DNA from: Hofstenia miamia
Lineage: Eukaryota; Xenacoelomorpha; Acoela
Assembly: GCA_004352715.1 (NCBI GenBank)
Contig: SCFE01000016.1
Coordinates: 1,847,106-1,911,105 of the forward strand
Direction of reading: 5' to 3'
DNA length: 64,000 nt
Shown piece after piece: positions 37,281-51,882 of this stretch (position 1 is the stretch's first letter; the number at the start of each line of letters is the position of its first letter). Under the pieces are notes generated by a model that saw nothing but the letters and a program-made list of their open reading frames with translations, was not told the origin of the DNA and ran no database searches. A program made the position numbers and the translations under genes.

Positions 37281-39221
37281 AGTGACCAAAAATAATGCTC
37301 TAAACTCTTGCATAGTTAGTTCAGCATAGATACAATATACTAAAAAGCACATTTGTAAAATATAATACATACTCACCGAATTTATTTTAAAATTTGAGCT
37401 GAATAGATTAATGTAGTTATCAAAATATATCAAAATTTTGAATTGAAGAATGTACATGTACAATTCTATAGAGTTCTCATTTTTTGTTTAATTAAAAAAA
37501 ATATCAACATAATTTAAATTTGAGTATTAAGCAATCTCACTTAACGGGGTTCAACCTATTGAACAATATAATTTATCAAAAAGAACACATGAAAGAACAG
37601 AACAAAAAGAAATCCACACCTTACTAACTTCATCATAAACGCTCTAAATAATGCATCTAAGTTAAATCTCAAACAAAATGTTATTTAAGTTCTTCAGTCA
37701 CAGCGTTTGCATTGTCAAGGATAATTTACCAGACAATTGATGCGATAGAAATATTAATCTTTTTGTTTTTCCTGACTGGTAGTTTGAAAAATATTTCTTA
37801 TGAATGATATAAATTAGAGGAATCAGAACTGGAAAGCTGAATACAAGAGTTCGCAAGGTATTATAGATCAAGATATTTTAGGTGCATAGTAAGAGGTATT
37901 ACATGGAAGCATATCAGTCTGTTGTTTTAGAAGGATTGTATCATCAACGATGAAAACCATAGAGATTAAAATGTTTCTAGACGCTCAATTACAGTTGATA
38001 TTCTAAGCAAGATATAGAAAGTATATGGGAAACTGGAGAAAATGTGTGCATAGTGTAATTTTAGTTTTTAATCAATATTTGAGAAAAGACAAATTGATAA
38101 TCTTTAGGACTAAAAAGTATCTAATTGCAAAATACCCTTTGTGAAAAGTATTAATAACATTTTAAATTAAGGGAAATTATCAATAAAAGATTTGTTCTGG
38201 TTTAGAATGAGAAGTGAATAGTAGCAAGGAAAATCCCAGCGAGTCAAATGATTGCAGAGTGCAAGGAATTTTAACTAAAATAAATATTATCTGTGTAGAT
38301 ATTATTTGTGAAGCAGTTTTAACGGGCTTCATTAAAATCTATTACCATTGTTTTTTAAATTCTTAAATTGGCATTTAGCTGCATAAAAGCCAAGAATGTT
38401 GGAATGTAAAAATTGACTTGGTGATATCTTTTAGAAAATTTTGAAAATTGAGTTCACCTGCAAAATTTTCAAATTTAATGCACTTTGAAATTTTGCATTT
38501 ATATAACAATGTAGTAAATCTAATTCCTAAGCAATTATTCTAGGAACCCGTTTCAGACTCATGTATGAAATGTCCCATCATAGCATAATGTGATGCAGAT
38601 TTATACTTAACTTCAAGCATTTTTAATGACAGAATTCTTGAATATATAAATGTAGATTGAAGCCATTTATGTTTAACAAATATATGAAAAGGATGCTGTA
38701 TTTAAGATTAGAATCGACTGATTTGAGGGATTTTCATTTTGAAAAAGCAACTAATTCTCTTAACTATAAAATTTCGGAAATTAATTGGGAATTTTTTGCT
38801 TAAACAAGTACCTCATAATTTCTCTGAAAAAGAGGACATATTTGCTTTCTAAGTTCTACTTCTCATATTCAGTCGTTCTTTTTTTTAAATTAAATTTTTT
38901 TTATCTAGATGATGAAGGGACTACATATTTATGAAAATCTGTTAAATCTTTCAGAAAGGCAAAATCTGTTAAGAGATTCAGTTATAAAATGCATAAAATA
39001 TGCTCTGATAAAATTCCTGTTAAGTAAACTTAAGTGTAAAACAATGCTAATAAGTATATTATACCTCAAAAATAGAAAATATTTTTTTTCAAGATCAACT
39101 ATTCTGTCACTGTGCTCTGCACATTATATAAAAACTGTATTAACAAGAGAAAATAGAGATTTATTTTTCCATAGAATTCAAGTATTATTTAAAAAAGATC
39201 AATTTTGACAAGCAAAATCTT

Positions 39222-39300
39222 ATACCTGGTAGATCGGGGGGAGGATTCAAATTCTCGACGATACAACAACTCGCTAACGGTAAGATACACAGAGGTATAA
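39222..39300 (-). repeat. tRNA-like (SINE-like) fragment
   Basis: On the minus strand, GTTAGCGAGTTG resembles an RNA polymerase III A box, and about 20 bp later GAGAATTTGAATCCTCC resembles a B box. The spacing is shorter than in a tRNA, so this is a decayed tRNA-derived SINE at best. Confidence 0.35.
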
Positions 39301-40048
39301 GCAGAATTTTATTTTCATTGTACATATTTTTACTATTGGAATGTTTGTAGACTTTTCAAAACACAATTCTATTAAATGGAGAATAATTGTAAAAATTTAG
39401 CATTTTATTTTACAATATTTGTATTTATGCTATAGTGAGGTTGCAACTATTCAAGTATTTATTTTTTCAGCTATTGTTGTTAATCTAATGGAACTATTAT
39501 TGTTAATATCAATCATTTATAAAATATTAAGAAACTATATTTATCACTTAGAAGAAAACTAATAAGTTTTCATAAATCCAGTTGAGGAGATCATTATAAC
39601 TTGTAAATATATAGAAGCTTAAGTTTTTTTACTGTTTCTTACTTATAAACGAATACATTTGAAATAACTCACTTGTCTTTATCTCTAGACTGATCAATAA
39701 TGATAGCAAAAATTATAATGCCACATACTACTTAGATATTTTAAATGACAGATCAGGAGACACCTGCTGTAATATAAATCAGTTAACGGGACATTGAAAT
39801 CGCAAACTACTGACAGCAATGACAAATTTTTATTTTGTTGGTGTTAATAAAATTAGTAACTCATGAAAAATTAAGCAAATCCACTGTATTTAGTAAATGC
39901 TGCCAATATATATATTGTCTGAAATTTTAAGGAAGACTAATACACATTAATATGTAAAGACTACGGATTGAGGGAGTACTGTAATGTTAATATCATACAA
40001 GCACTTTGCATCAAGATTTTTAAAAATTCAAGACAGTAATGTATATAC

Positions 40049-40056
<8 letters not shown>

Positions 40057-40087
<31 letters not shown>
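40057..40087. repeat. (TA)n microsatellite
   Basis: About 30 bp TA run. Confidence 0.96.
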
Positions 40088-40090
<3 letters not shown>

Positions 40091-41184
40091 GTTATGAATG
40101 TTTCACAACCTCCTCCCATTGGGTCATTTTAGATGAAATTTTATGCGCAAGGAAAGAAAATTCCAAAAAATTTCATTTTTCGAATAAAGTTTTGAAAATA
40201 GGAAAAATTTCAGTTTTTTCAAGATAATAAAATTATATTTGTTCAATAATGCATCTGACTATCGATTAAAGAACAAACTACTATCTCCTTACTACCAAAT
40301 TCAAATACATATGTTATCCATATTATTTAATTCAAATTCGGTCAACATTCAATTTTGTTTCTATAACAATATATTAAATTAAATAAACGTTCTCAAAATT
40401 TTTTATGCTTAGATAAACATTATAATAGCTTTCACCATTTAGCAACTAAAATATAGAATAACTTAGATCACGAAATTCAAATCGAAAAAAAAATTATAAA
40501 AAAAACTTTCTAACATTCCTCTTCAATATTTTTTTAATAGACAATGCATTCCTAACGATAATCACACACTCCACTTATTCGAAATTTTGTATAAACTTGA
40601 AAGCCCCACAAGCTCAAGCACACACAAATTTATATTATATATATTTTATTATTATTTTACAAATACATCTAGCTTGTGGTTTGTAACCTTGTATTAGAAA
40701 TTTACAGCAATAAATTTGCTTTGACTCTTACCGTGAAAATTATGTAAACAGAATGAAAGATAAAGTTACAAAACACATTTTAAGACAGATTTTTTAGAAA
40801 TCGGACTAAAAAGAAAGAGGATTTGTTAACTACTTTACGTTTAAGACATTAGGCAATATAAATATTGGAAGGGTATCAATTTATAAGAACTCGATTTTTT
40901 TCACACTAGGATAGCTACCATTCACATAAATATTTTTACTTGTTTTATTATATTTTGATGCATTAACACTGAATAATCTTATATTTTTGAGATAAAACTA
41001 ATTTGTGTAAGGAAAGTTTTTAATAAGTATCACTTTCATATTAGGTACTTTACATGTAGAAGCCTTTACTAAACATTTATCAGTTCAGAAAATAAATTCT
41101 TCATTGACAATTAAGTATTACCTAATACTTACATGTAAAACTTTTCATGAATTTGAAAGGATGCATCTTAGTCTTTATTTTTCA

Positions 41185-42600
41185 TCACTTTTGCAATAGG
41201 TTAGAAGATATTTCATTATTTTCTGTACATTGATTTGAACGGGGAATATTAATAGGAGATGGCTCCTTGCTCCAAAAATTATTCAACGTATTCAACGCTT
41301 TTTCATGTTTACCTAAGATTGCATGGAGGTCTTCAAAATCATTTTCACTGTACATTTCATCCGTGAACCAAAACAGCAAATTTGAAACAATCCTCTCCTC
41401 TCATGTGGCATTAATATAAATGCCAGCAAAGCTAATAAGCTAATATTGCTTGTGAATTCCATCAGGCATTGCAAATGTTGGGATGTTTTTGAAAATGTAC
41501 TTTAGGGAACCTGGTATATTTGTTAAAGAACTTTAAAACATATTTTAAATTGAATAAAATCTTCATATCGTCTCTCCAATTTCTTCATCACCATTGGCAA
41601 ATACAGTTTAAAGCTTATCATAATTATCAATGAGTTCAGGAACGAAGTCATATGAAATATTTGGAGATTCTTTCAGGCCTTTTAATTCTTTATCCATAGC
41701 CACAATCGGATTTCTATCTAATATGTGATGTTGAAAGTCTATTAAATGGAGTTCTCCGAAACCTTTATTGGCAAAGAGTCTTTGCAGTCTGACAACAACA
41801 CCGCTGTGTTTCCCTGTGTTGACATTCATTGCATCTTTAACTATCATTTTATTGCTATCATACAGATCGAATTTGTTAATTACATCATACAATGCGTTAA
41901 AAATCGTTTCTGATTTACCATAATTCAAACACAAAATATACAATTTACTTTCTTCTGTTTCATTTTTTAAAAAATTTCTTGATAATCCTTACTGTTAAAT
42001 GAAGAGAATGATGATTAAATTTCAACTTATTCTTTAATGCTTCTTTTACTTTTACAGCCTCTTTGAATGCTGCTTTATAAATTCCAGATTGAGTTGGGGT
42101 TGAAATTGATATTTCTTCTCCAGAAATGTCTTTACAAACTTTCGCAATTTTATTACTTGATAAACCATAAGCAGTAGTATAGTCAATCTGATCTTTGCTT
42201 TCAATTTGTAGTAAATAAAGATTTTGTCTTCACCAGATAACCAATTTCCATCCAATTTCGTAATATCTAGATTTCCTCTTTTTAAACATAAGTCGTAAGT
42301 TGTTAAAACGGCATTTACTTTATTTTTGACAATTTTTGGTGCTACATGTGAAAAATTTAGTTTTTCTAACAACACTATAAGTTCTTGAGATTTTACACTT
42401 GCTCTTTTATTTCTTGATTTTATGGTATTTGCTAAAAAAGCTATCTCTCAGCAACATGTTTTCAAAGGGGTGTTCTTGTCTTTTCACTTAGCTCCAAAAT
42501 TTCTAAAGTAATAGGTCCTCTTCTTTTAATGGAATCATCAAATGACAGTAAATTGTTTGCCCACACTTTGAATTCTTATCTGTTAAGGAAACAGTATTGT
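41185..42600 (-). pseudogene. Frameshifted transposase-like pseudogene
   Basis: Several consecutive minus-strand fragments read as one protein broken by frameshifts and stops. From the N-terminal side: a piece near 42470-42585 (reads like VWANNLLSFDDS then KRRGPITLEILELSEKTRTPL), a piece at 42052-42375 (LEKLNFSHVAPKIVKNKV), a piece at 41608-41943 (KMIVKDAMNVNTGKHSGVVV, then FQHHILDR, then VPELIDNYDKL) and a piece at 41185-41379 (LLFWFTDEM-like, ending in SPINIPRSNQC). The 228 bp between the last two also carries conserved-looking residues (WNSQ, FILMPHERR) in other frames. The D...NTG and QHH.LDR spacing is reminiscent of the RNase-H-fold transposases (hAT type), and similar uncharacterised repetitive proteins occur in invertebrate genomes. 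The exact superfamily is inference. At least three disruptions make it non-functional. No terminal repeats were recognised. Confidence 0.6.
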
Positions 42601-43017
42601 TTTTACTACTAAATGTCACATTACTATACAGTCAATAACAATTTGTATGACACTGTATCATTGAATGTATTAAAACTAAGCTGGTTGCCTTCAAAGCAAT
42701 TTCTCTATGATTAGCATTTCTTAAGAATGCTTTTTGCATGATTAACAGATATCTGTTATTATTTATCGGATTGTAAGAAACCTGAGAAAATTATCTTTAA
42801 AATTATATTTAGGTAATTTCAACAATAAACTAATAAATTTTCATATTTTTTGAAAAACTGATTTTTTCGTATTGTTTCAAAATTTCATAATAAAAATGGG
42901 TGGAAGTTTTTTTAAGAAAAGCATAATTATTATTATTTTCTGGATTTAAAGAAAAAAGTTCATTTCATTATGACATAGAAAATTAATTATTTAAGAAAAA
43001 GCAAAACATTCATATGC

Positions 43018-43020
<3 letters not shown>

Positions 43021-43059
<39 letters not shown>
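43021..43059. repeat. (TA)n microsatellite
   Basis: 39 bp TA run. Confidence 0.97.
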
Positions 43060-43060
<1 letters not shown>

Positions 43061-46000
43061 TACGAAAATTGAAGAAGTCGTGTCTTATTGTTTAAGCTTA
43101 TAAATATCCATTACGTTTGTTGTGAAAAAAGAAATTCAAATTTAATAGCATATATTGAGGTTGTTTAAGAAATATAGCTTTAAATTTTATCACACTTGAA
43201 AAAAGCTCCAACAATTAAGCTAATTTACATTATTTTTGCAGCTCGGTTTAAAAGTTGTAGCAAGGGAAATATATGAACGATATTTTCCGCTACAAATACG
43301 ACTGAATCGAATTGGAATCAAGTGTTATTGCTTTAAATCGCCGGATTATATGACCGTAATTTGATTTTGAGCAAATAAATAATACTGGAGTTTTCAGGTA
43401 TCATTTATTTTGAGTCAACAAGCAATCCTCTTATCCAAACGAACATAACAGGATAAAAAACATTTGGAACTTCATATCCTCGTAAATGTCGAAATCAAGT
43501 GAAACGTTGAAATTCTTCAGAATTCCTTTAATGACTATCATAAAATGTTGTATAATATCCCCGCCAGCAATCAACTTCCTTTCTTAAAGCTTTGGAGAAG
43601 AGCTCGCCACAGTGAGGCTAAGAAGCTAGTTTTGCTAATGGTATTCATGCTTTATAATTCTAAAGTTCTCAGCGCTTTGTCTTTTTCGGTTTTTGTTTAT
43701 CAAATACTCATTGTCTTTAAAAGATATTGGATATGAATTTCATTTTTTTCATTTAACCTACTTCTATTACATGTCATCAATTTCAAGCAGAAATTTACAA
43801 AATAATGAAGCCTAATTGATTCTTATAATCAAAGCGCTGATTTTCTGAGATCTTTGTCTACCTGTCTTAAAAAATAATAGTCGCTCTTTTAAAAAATTGT
43901 GTCAAGAATTCATTGTTGTATTTTCTGGTAGTGTTGATAATCTACTAAGAAATTCAAGTGCTAATTTATTTTCCCAGTACATAGATTATTCCTAATGTAC
44001 ACGCTATTTTCACTTGACATGAATCGGTTTTTTCAGGCTCTGTCACTTTTAATCGGCAATTATTAAATATAACCACTCAGTTATTGCTAATGTTTTCCAT
44101 AAGTGACAGACATAATAATTTTTGTCACAAAATACTCTACTGTGTTTATTAGTCAATTAAAGTAGCAAAGAGACATCTCCTAAGTAGCTAGCGAGATGTA
44201 ATTAACATTGAGTTCTTACAATGTAGCTGAAACTATATTTAATGATGCAAAAATAAGACAGATCTTTCCTCGTCAGTTCAGCATATGCTTCGAACAACAC
44301 ATGGGTGAATACTGTTCTTAAGATTTGCTTAATAAAAGTTATGTTGAATATTCCTAGAAATTGCTGTCATATTTACAAAACAGTTATCCTAAGTAAATCC
44401 TCTAGACTATAATAATAATTATATGTTATTATACGGTGTTTTTCATCATTTTGGTATATAAATATATACTAGAAGGTTCAAAAGTAACAAACTATTCGCA
44501 ACAAATTATTATGTAAATAGTTGCGTTTCTTCTCAACCACACTGTATATGGAATACTTATTAAGAACATCCAACAAGATAGCAAATGGGTTCTTTATCCT
44601 TACAGACATTCGCTTAATAGAAATATACAAGAAAAATACAATATATGCTGTTAAAGAATTGCTTTGATAAAAAATATGCCTTCGTTTCCCATTCCCAGAC
44701 AACTCAACACTTATGCTAGCTATCTACAATGGCAATTTTTGGACGTTGCAACTCGAAGATCCTCCAACAGTATTTGGATATCATATGTCCACCTCATCTA
44801 CTTTGACGTGTTCTTCCACACATAAAGAGTATTAGTCATTTAAAGGGTTATCTAATTTATGGATGCCCTTTGTACACATTTCCTTGTATGCTGAAGCTGA
44901 TATTTCTAATAAAATTCCTCACAATATCTTTGAGTGGTTGAATTTTGGATGATTAAATAACTATCTTTCCTCTTTGTGAAATGATTACCCTCGAAATAAT
45001 AAAATAATATGTTTGAAGCAAGCATTGTCTGTTGGTAAGACTTTCAAAAATTGTTCATGTCAAAATTTATGTGGCAAGGCATTTCTGTCAGCAAAAGTTC
45101 CTTACTCAATTTGTGATGTCTATGCATGAGTGGTGACTTTAGAGTCCATTCGGATTTTAGACATTTTTTTCAAGGTTGATTTTCAAACGTTTACAAAAAT
45201 ACTTCATGAAAGCACATTGCTGATAATATCAACTCGTTTCATACCAAGCAATTTTAAATTTTATTCATTGTAAAAATTCAATTAGAAATTAATTGATATA
45301 AAGACCCATAAAGTGAAGTGTTTTAGGATGGCATTTGAGCAGAAACTGATGCCTACAGATATCCCAAGGAAAAGGACTGATAATGCTTTGTATCAAATGG
45401 GTGAAGATCAACTCAAATGATCTATAGCAACGACCCTATAATTCTTCTTAAACACATATTGTATGCACATTATTTGTAAAAAGAATGCATATGCTAAGAA
45501 GTCTTCACACTTACTCACTCCTAAAACTAATTCACATGCTGCCAAATAATGGAATTAAAATTCCATTCATTTGATGAATATTGTCAATGGAACGAGGCGA
45601 GTCTTGTAGGAGAATTGCCTTGATGCAGAAAAATAAATAGGACAGAGACTTAAAATAGATCATATTTAAAGCATGAATCAAATGAGAGTAAGCTTTATTT
45701 ATTTTTAAAATAAGTGCTCCAATTGGGATAAGTTTTAACTTTATGAAAAGTGTTTATACGCAGGTAAAAGAAATGTATGGCTAATATTTTTGAATTGAGC
45801 ATTTTAAAATGTAGATTCAATCATAGAAATTTTTAAAATAATGACTAGTGTCAACATCCATCAATTAGAAATATTATCAATTAGTTACACTGGGAATCGA
45901 AATAAAATGTAATAATCTTAATCAGATCTGATCAGAAAAAATTACATCCAATCCGACCGGAAATCGAAATTTGAAAATTGTCAGAAATATTGATTTTTTC

Positions 46001-47867
46001 TCACAAAGTAAAATTTTAAACAACATTATATGCGCATTGTAGGCTTAAATCGCTTGTGAACACAGAGATAGTTGACGTATTCATGTATACAATTATGTAG
46101 GGCAACATGTCCAAAATGTTTAATACATTCAATAATGAATTAAAAAATTTTATGTCCACAAGTGTTGGTATTTAGACAGGAGGTATTTATAGAAATTTCA
46201 TTTTAATGCATTTATACAATTTTATGCATAATTGAATGCTTATATATTTTATTTAAATTCTACATGCCATATAAATTTCTACTATCAGTGTTCAAGCAGA
46301 AAATCGATTGGTGTAAAAGATCTTTGTAAAGCTGCAGGCTTCTATAATCTAGGTTATAAGAAAGAAAGAAATGCATTAAACTATAGAGTAGACCATGGCT
46401 GTTGTTATGGGTCTTCACATGATATTATTCATATACAGTATTTACAGTTGTTGCTATTCAAGTCTTATTCGTTCATGTAGTGAAGAACACTTTTATACCA
46501 AGGATAGGACAGTATAAAATATTAAGTAAAAAATTTTCTCACTCTAGTAAATTATAAAAAAGTTCTTAGTTAAATACAAATTTAGATATATGGACTAAGT
46601 TCCTCAAACCTCTTCCATCTCTGGTTTGAAGAAAATGCCCTTCCCAATGTACCAAAGGAATGAAAAATGTAATAAAATTTTGCAAATTATTACTAGATAA
46701 TTTGCGCTTAAGCAATTAGCTAACACTAATTACTACTGGCCACCTAATTTACCAATGAAGGAAGAATCTGTCCAAATCTCTACATTGGTCTTTTCAAGGC
46801 ATTCGTTGATGTCTAACATATTAATAACTAGTTTGTCCTAGACTTCAAACTCTATTTATAGATACCTAACTTACTATCTCTTGTGTTCATATTTATTATT
46901 TATACATTCAACATGTTTGTTACAATTTATTACTAAAATTGTGAGGGTTATGTCGACAAAAGTGAAAATGGGTGCACATTTGTTCAGAGATAGCTGCAAG
47001 TCTGAATATATAACTTCTGGTTTTTTGAAATAGTTGAATTCCAGGTGAAAATACATGGCCATTTCCTAAAAAACTACACTTGTACAATAGAAATAACAAA
47101 ATTTCACAGAACCACTTTTTTATAATATATTTTTCATTCTCAATTTCATTTTTGTCAAATGTATTCAATTTATTGAGGGTGTTTTTTATAAATTAAAAAC
47201 AAACAATGTACAAAAGGGTTTGATTTAAAAAGAATTATTACACCAAATCTGATGAAATTGTATTGACAAGGCGTCATTTATAATAACGGATAATAATTAA
47301 AGTACAGATCCTGTTAAATTAAAGTCCGTAGAAAAAATTATATGTGTTGTAATAAATCAAAAAATGCAGTGCAGAAATTAATAATGAATTCCAATTTACA
47401 GTAAATTACTCTTCGTATATGCAAAGCTCATATATGCGAGGTTGTTAGACATGCATTTTAATCTCAAGTGATAATTGGATTAGACTAATTCATGCAAACC
47501 TATAGCATGCCATACAATATTACTCATTTGAGCTTATTGCTTACAAATATTTTTCAGAATTTCTGGTCAGCAAAAGATAGGCTGGCTTCCAGCCTTGATT
47601 TTGATCAGCCAATTTCGGGTGATTCCTTCAAGTATACAAACTTGTCAACTCAGTTCTGTTAGAACTAAAAAAATGTTTTTCATTTACGATTTGTCAAAAT
47701 TGGCGGTATTATGATTAGTGTTTTCAAGAGTGTGCTTAATATTTTCAATAAATTTTTTATAAACTGCAGACATTCGAAGGAATTGCTAACAGGTTGCAAG
47801 TTTGCATCTACATTTCAAGTGCGTGTGTAGAGATGAATTTAGAATAAATAATAATACAGTAGGCTTA

Positions 47868-47927
47868 TACGAAAACGAAAATATTTTGAAAACTCAGAAA
47901 TGGATTTTAGTAATTTTCGTTTTCGTA
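47868..47927. repeat. Inverted repeat, 15 bp arms, 30 nt spacer
   Basis: TACGAAAACGAAAAT (47868-47882) is matched perfectly by its complement at 47913-47927. Further GAAAACG/CGTTTTC-like pieces follow to about 48016. It could be a remnant of a small inverted-repeat element. Confidence 0.75.
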
Positions 47928-48439
47928 AAATGAAAGCGAAGTGAAAAAATGAATCAAAAATGAAAATGAATTGTTAGCATCACTTTGCATTTTCGAAAAC
48001 CTAAGGTATTATACGAACAGGAAAAATTTATACTTAGACCTGTATATTCTTAGCTGTAATAGATATGCTTTACTCTAACGATGTCCGCAAAATTTTGTGT
48101 TAATATTTTTATTTTTTAAATTTTTTCAAATTTTTCTGGTTTTAAGAAAAGTTGTTTGTTTTATCTTATCTTTGGGCACTTGTTACGAAAAACGGCAACG
48201 TTGGAAGGGAGAAGAGTCCTGTATCAATTTTGTTTGATTAACTTCCTAAATGCTTATATAAAATTTTGATGCGATGAGTTAACCTGTTGCATTGCGTCTG
48301 GAATTATGCTTCTCCCTTTTTTTGCTTGATAATTGTAATGCTTAATTCCAATTTCGAAAATTTTGATTAATAGGAAAATTTTTCTCTCCGTTTGGAAATT
48401 GTACCGTTTTCATTTTGTGAAAAAGAAATGGTGAATATG

Positions 48440-48505
48440 TATTGTGCTAGTGAGTGGACTTGAAACCCAGTACTCATGCATTAGTGGTTTGGAGCGCACC
48501 TTGCG
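48440..48505 (-). repeat. tRNA-like (SINE-like) fragment
   Basis: On the minus strand, GTGCGCTCCAAACCACTAAT is followed by GTACTGGGTTTCAAGTCCAC, which resembles the anticodon-to-B-box part of a tRNA-derived SINE. No intact A box or acceptor stem pairing was found. Confidence 0.35.
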
Positions 48506-51002
48506 TATAATGTCGGCGCAAAGGGGTTATTGAAATTAGAGAGTTCGTTCAGCTGCTGCCCAGTAAGTCAGTTGGGCAAACTTAATTCATTTATGTTACT
48601 GTATTCGCTTAAACAGTTAACCTTAATGAAATTTTTATAATTGTATCAAAAAAAATGAAAAACTTAGCTACTGTAGCACGTTGCTATAATGTTATTGCCA
48701 CCACTGAGGGCAAATTGGAACGTTCAAGATATGGAGAGTACGCGACATCAAAAACACCAAATAGAATCACACTTTACCACCCAAACAGGCTGATTGGGAA
48801 AAGAGCTTGCTACAAACAAAGACTTATTTGAGATTCATTTTGTTGAGGGTTTTAATTTTTTATATGTTAAGATATAATTTTTGCCCTTTAGGGTTGAAAT
48901 GTTAATCTTTAGAAGTTTAACGAAACTTCTTAGTTTGTGTTTTCAATGTTCGTGTAATCGACTTTAAGGAACGTGTATTGAGAGAGGATAGTATGGGCAC
49001 AAGTGGTCGCAACGAGCGCAAGGCGTTCTAAATCCTATGTCCCGCAAAACACTACTATACCATGCATAACTTTATCGGTGCCTGTAGATCTCCATTAGCA
49101 TATTAAGCTAGTGAGGGGCCTCCCAATAAATCCAATCCTAGCGTAATCCACTCATTTATCTAATTGTATTTCTTTTAAATAGCAAGTGTTAAACTCGCTT
49201 TGTATTTTCCGCACTACTATAGCTTATTAGTTCGAGGTCGATGCGGCGTTTTCATATCCTCTTCCATTCGCGAAATATATGTCTTACGATTTGCTTATCT
49301 ATGACGTATTTCCATTTAATAGAAAACCAAAATTTTCTTAGAGAGGGGCCTCTACCTACTTCCTGGGAAAAGCCATTCAACTTATTAACGCAAAATAAAA
49401 AGATTTGGAAGTAATAACGACAGAAGAACACGGTAATTGAAATAAATCTCCCAGGAGATTATATCTTGACTGTTTACCTGCCCAAGACAACTCGCCGGAG
49501 ACGCCACCAACTACCAGCCAATAGCATGACTCCCACTACGTAAATCGTTATTTTGATTAAAAATCAAAGCAATTATCCATTTAATAAAGAAATAAAACCT
49601 AGCCACATAAAGAGATTGAAAATAAATGGATTGTAATTATTGCATTCCGGCTACGATTCGTATGTAGGCGATTTAAACAATTGATTGGAGATGCCATTCA
49701 TTATAAAAGGAAGAACAAAACGTAGTCTTAGTAATTGGATGCAAAGAACTTGGAAACGATTCCTTCGAGCAAATGCGAACTTAATCCCATTTCAAAAACA
49801 GTGTTAATACGTTTGATAACACAATATTACAGTTTACGCATTGTTTTCTTGAAAGTTCAAAACTATCGTAACCTCGAAATTTCAGACGTGATACTTTTCA
49901 CATTTCCTTCCTTTTTCATGCTTCGTCAAAAAATTACTACGCCCAATCAAGCATTGGATGACGGAATATTGGGATGATATTTGCCGAATTGAAAAATTTG
50001 TCAATAATTTAGTAATAGTTACTTCCTATAGGCAAAAAGTAAAATATATTCTGGTAGTTTCTTACAGATGTCTAGCTAGTAAGACATATACGAAGTTACA
50101 CTTGAAAGAAAATATGCAAGAAAACGTTTTTGTTTTAAAATATCGATATTGGAGTAGAAAATATATCTAACGATTATATTTGGAAACGTTTATAAAATGT
50201 CCGTCCCTCATCAGCAACTTGATTACTTTTTGAATCTATTCCCTATGTCTATAAAACGTATATCCTAATTATTTAAGATACATTGTGCAACTATGTAGAA
50301 TATCAGGACTTCAAGACAATTCAAAATTCTATGATGAATTGAGATAATGTCACTTTTCTTTCGACCCTTTGAGAATAGAGATTGCGTCCATTATTTGAGG
50401 GCGATGCATCATAAAAAATTAAGTTTCACTTGTCAACCGTTTGCATCCACATAATAATTAGTTATCTATGCTGACTACTGTCAATTTGCGTACAATAGAA
50501 CCCATTTTGCCTGCATGTTCGTAGTCGCTAATTCAATCTGACTCAAGATATTTCAATAGGGTTATCCTGGACCAGTATTTTCTTGCTCCTTTTCCATACC
50601 ATTCCCATGAAATTTTGTAGTCCAATAGTCCCACTGATCCCACAGGCAGAGTTAGTCGCCGCCGTAAGCCGACCCAGAACCGATAAGGTTGAAGGATAGG
50701 CAGCCGGCTGAGCAACATCTATAGAACTGAAATAGACTGTATAATATTTCATATAGAAACCCTGCAACAACCGTCTATGATGCAAGCAGTATTGTGGAAC
50801 TATCTATCTGCAAAAAGGTTCATCATGCACTTACGGACAATCTGATTGGTAAGACAATCTAATCAATGTTAACCGTCATTACCACATCAACGATATTAAA
50901 TGCTGCTTTCCTTTTGTGACACATTTCGTTTGTTTTTAACAAGTTTGGGTTATCAATCGGCTCAGCCGTCTAAATTTTCCGGTGGCTGGCTGACCTAAAA
51001 TA

Positions 51003-51055
51003 TGTCGGCGCCCGTGGCTCAGCAGGCTGGCGCCCAGCTCTACTCACCGGATAAC
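51003..51055 (+). repeat. tRNA-head-like (SINE-like) fragment
   Basis: GCGCCCGTGGCTCAGCAGG contains an A-box-like core (TGGCTCAGCAGG) in a locally GC-rich patch. No B box follows, so it is a truncated SINE or a coincidence. Confidence 0.35.
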
Positions 51056-51882
51056 TTCTATTTTCACCAAAATTAGAGAAAACTCTGAGTACTATTCTGC
51101 AATCCGTGAAATCACATCTTTCATTTTTGGTACCAGTCCCGCTAAGTTTTTTTATCCCAAGGACCAGTAAATCATATTGGAAGTGGATAGTCCCCCAGAT
51201 CCCTGATTATCGGTCAATCTGCATGGCATGGCATATGCCCTGGTTACAAGATAAATATAACCAAAGCTTTATTCATAGAAATATGCTTAAGCTTAAGAGT
51301 TAGCAACTCTATTTACAATGTGTCAAAACATATCACATTACTTTGAAATGAAGATAAAACTTTGAATGACTTAAAACTTAGTTATGAAAACTTATTGAAA
51401 AAAAGTAAAAATCTGTAAAATTGCCAAATAATTTGACATGGCAGTAAAAAAATTGCTCAAATGATTTCTTCTCATTTTAACAAAAATTAATTTTAATTTT
51501 TACTTCAAAATTTCTGATGTTTTTTACTTTTAAATAGTAATGTTACTTTGGTGTTAATGTGAAAATACAGTTTGTAAAAATATGTTGCAGTCTACGATAT
51601 CTATAGGGTTATGTACGTGCCATTATTTCCTATTGTATGCCTCCCTTTCATAGCTGTTGGCACACACCTTTCTCTAAACTTCGTACCCGCAATCAAACTG
51701 AAAATGGATAAAGCTTGAAAGCATTTAAAGAATATTTGCATAAACTTCATCATTATTCCATGTTCTTATTTTAGTTACCAACAAAAATTTCTGCTGATGA
51801 AATCTGATGATCTCATCGATGACAGGCTGACGTCACGTAAAATGCATGATTAATAAAACTAGTTCTTCCAATGAGTGCGTAT

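Larger units (their letters stand above)
37281..41184. other. Non-coding AT-rich DNA 5' of the paired-box gene
   Basis: Besides the SINE-like scrap and one (TA)n tract, nothing is recognised. Confidence 0.65.
42601..51882. other. Non-coding DNA with a moderately GC-elevated zone
   Basis: 43-48 kb is plain AT-rich DNA. 48.4-51.3 kb has higher G+C, SINE-like scraps, two copies of GAGGGGCCTC (49113 and 49343) and a 58-codon open frame at 48655-48831. It looks like a cluster of old repeats. Confidence 0.55.

Noticed and set aside
49113-49352. Two direct copies of GAGGGGCCTC about 230 bp apart
   Set aside because: Too short and unsupported by other structure to call an element.
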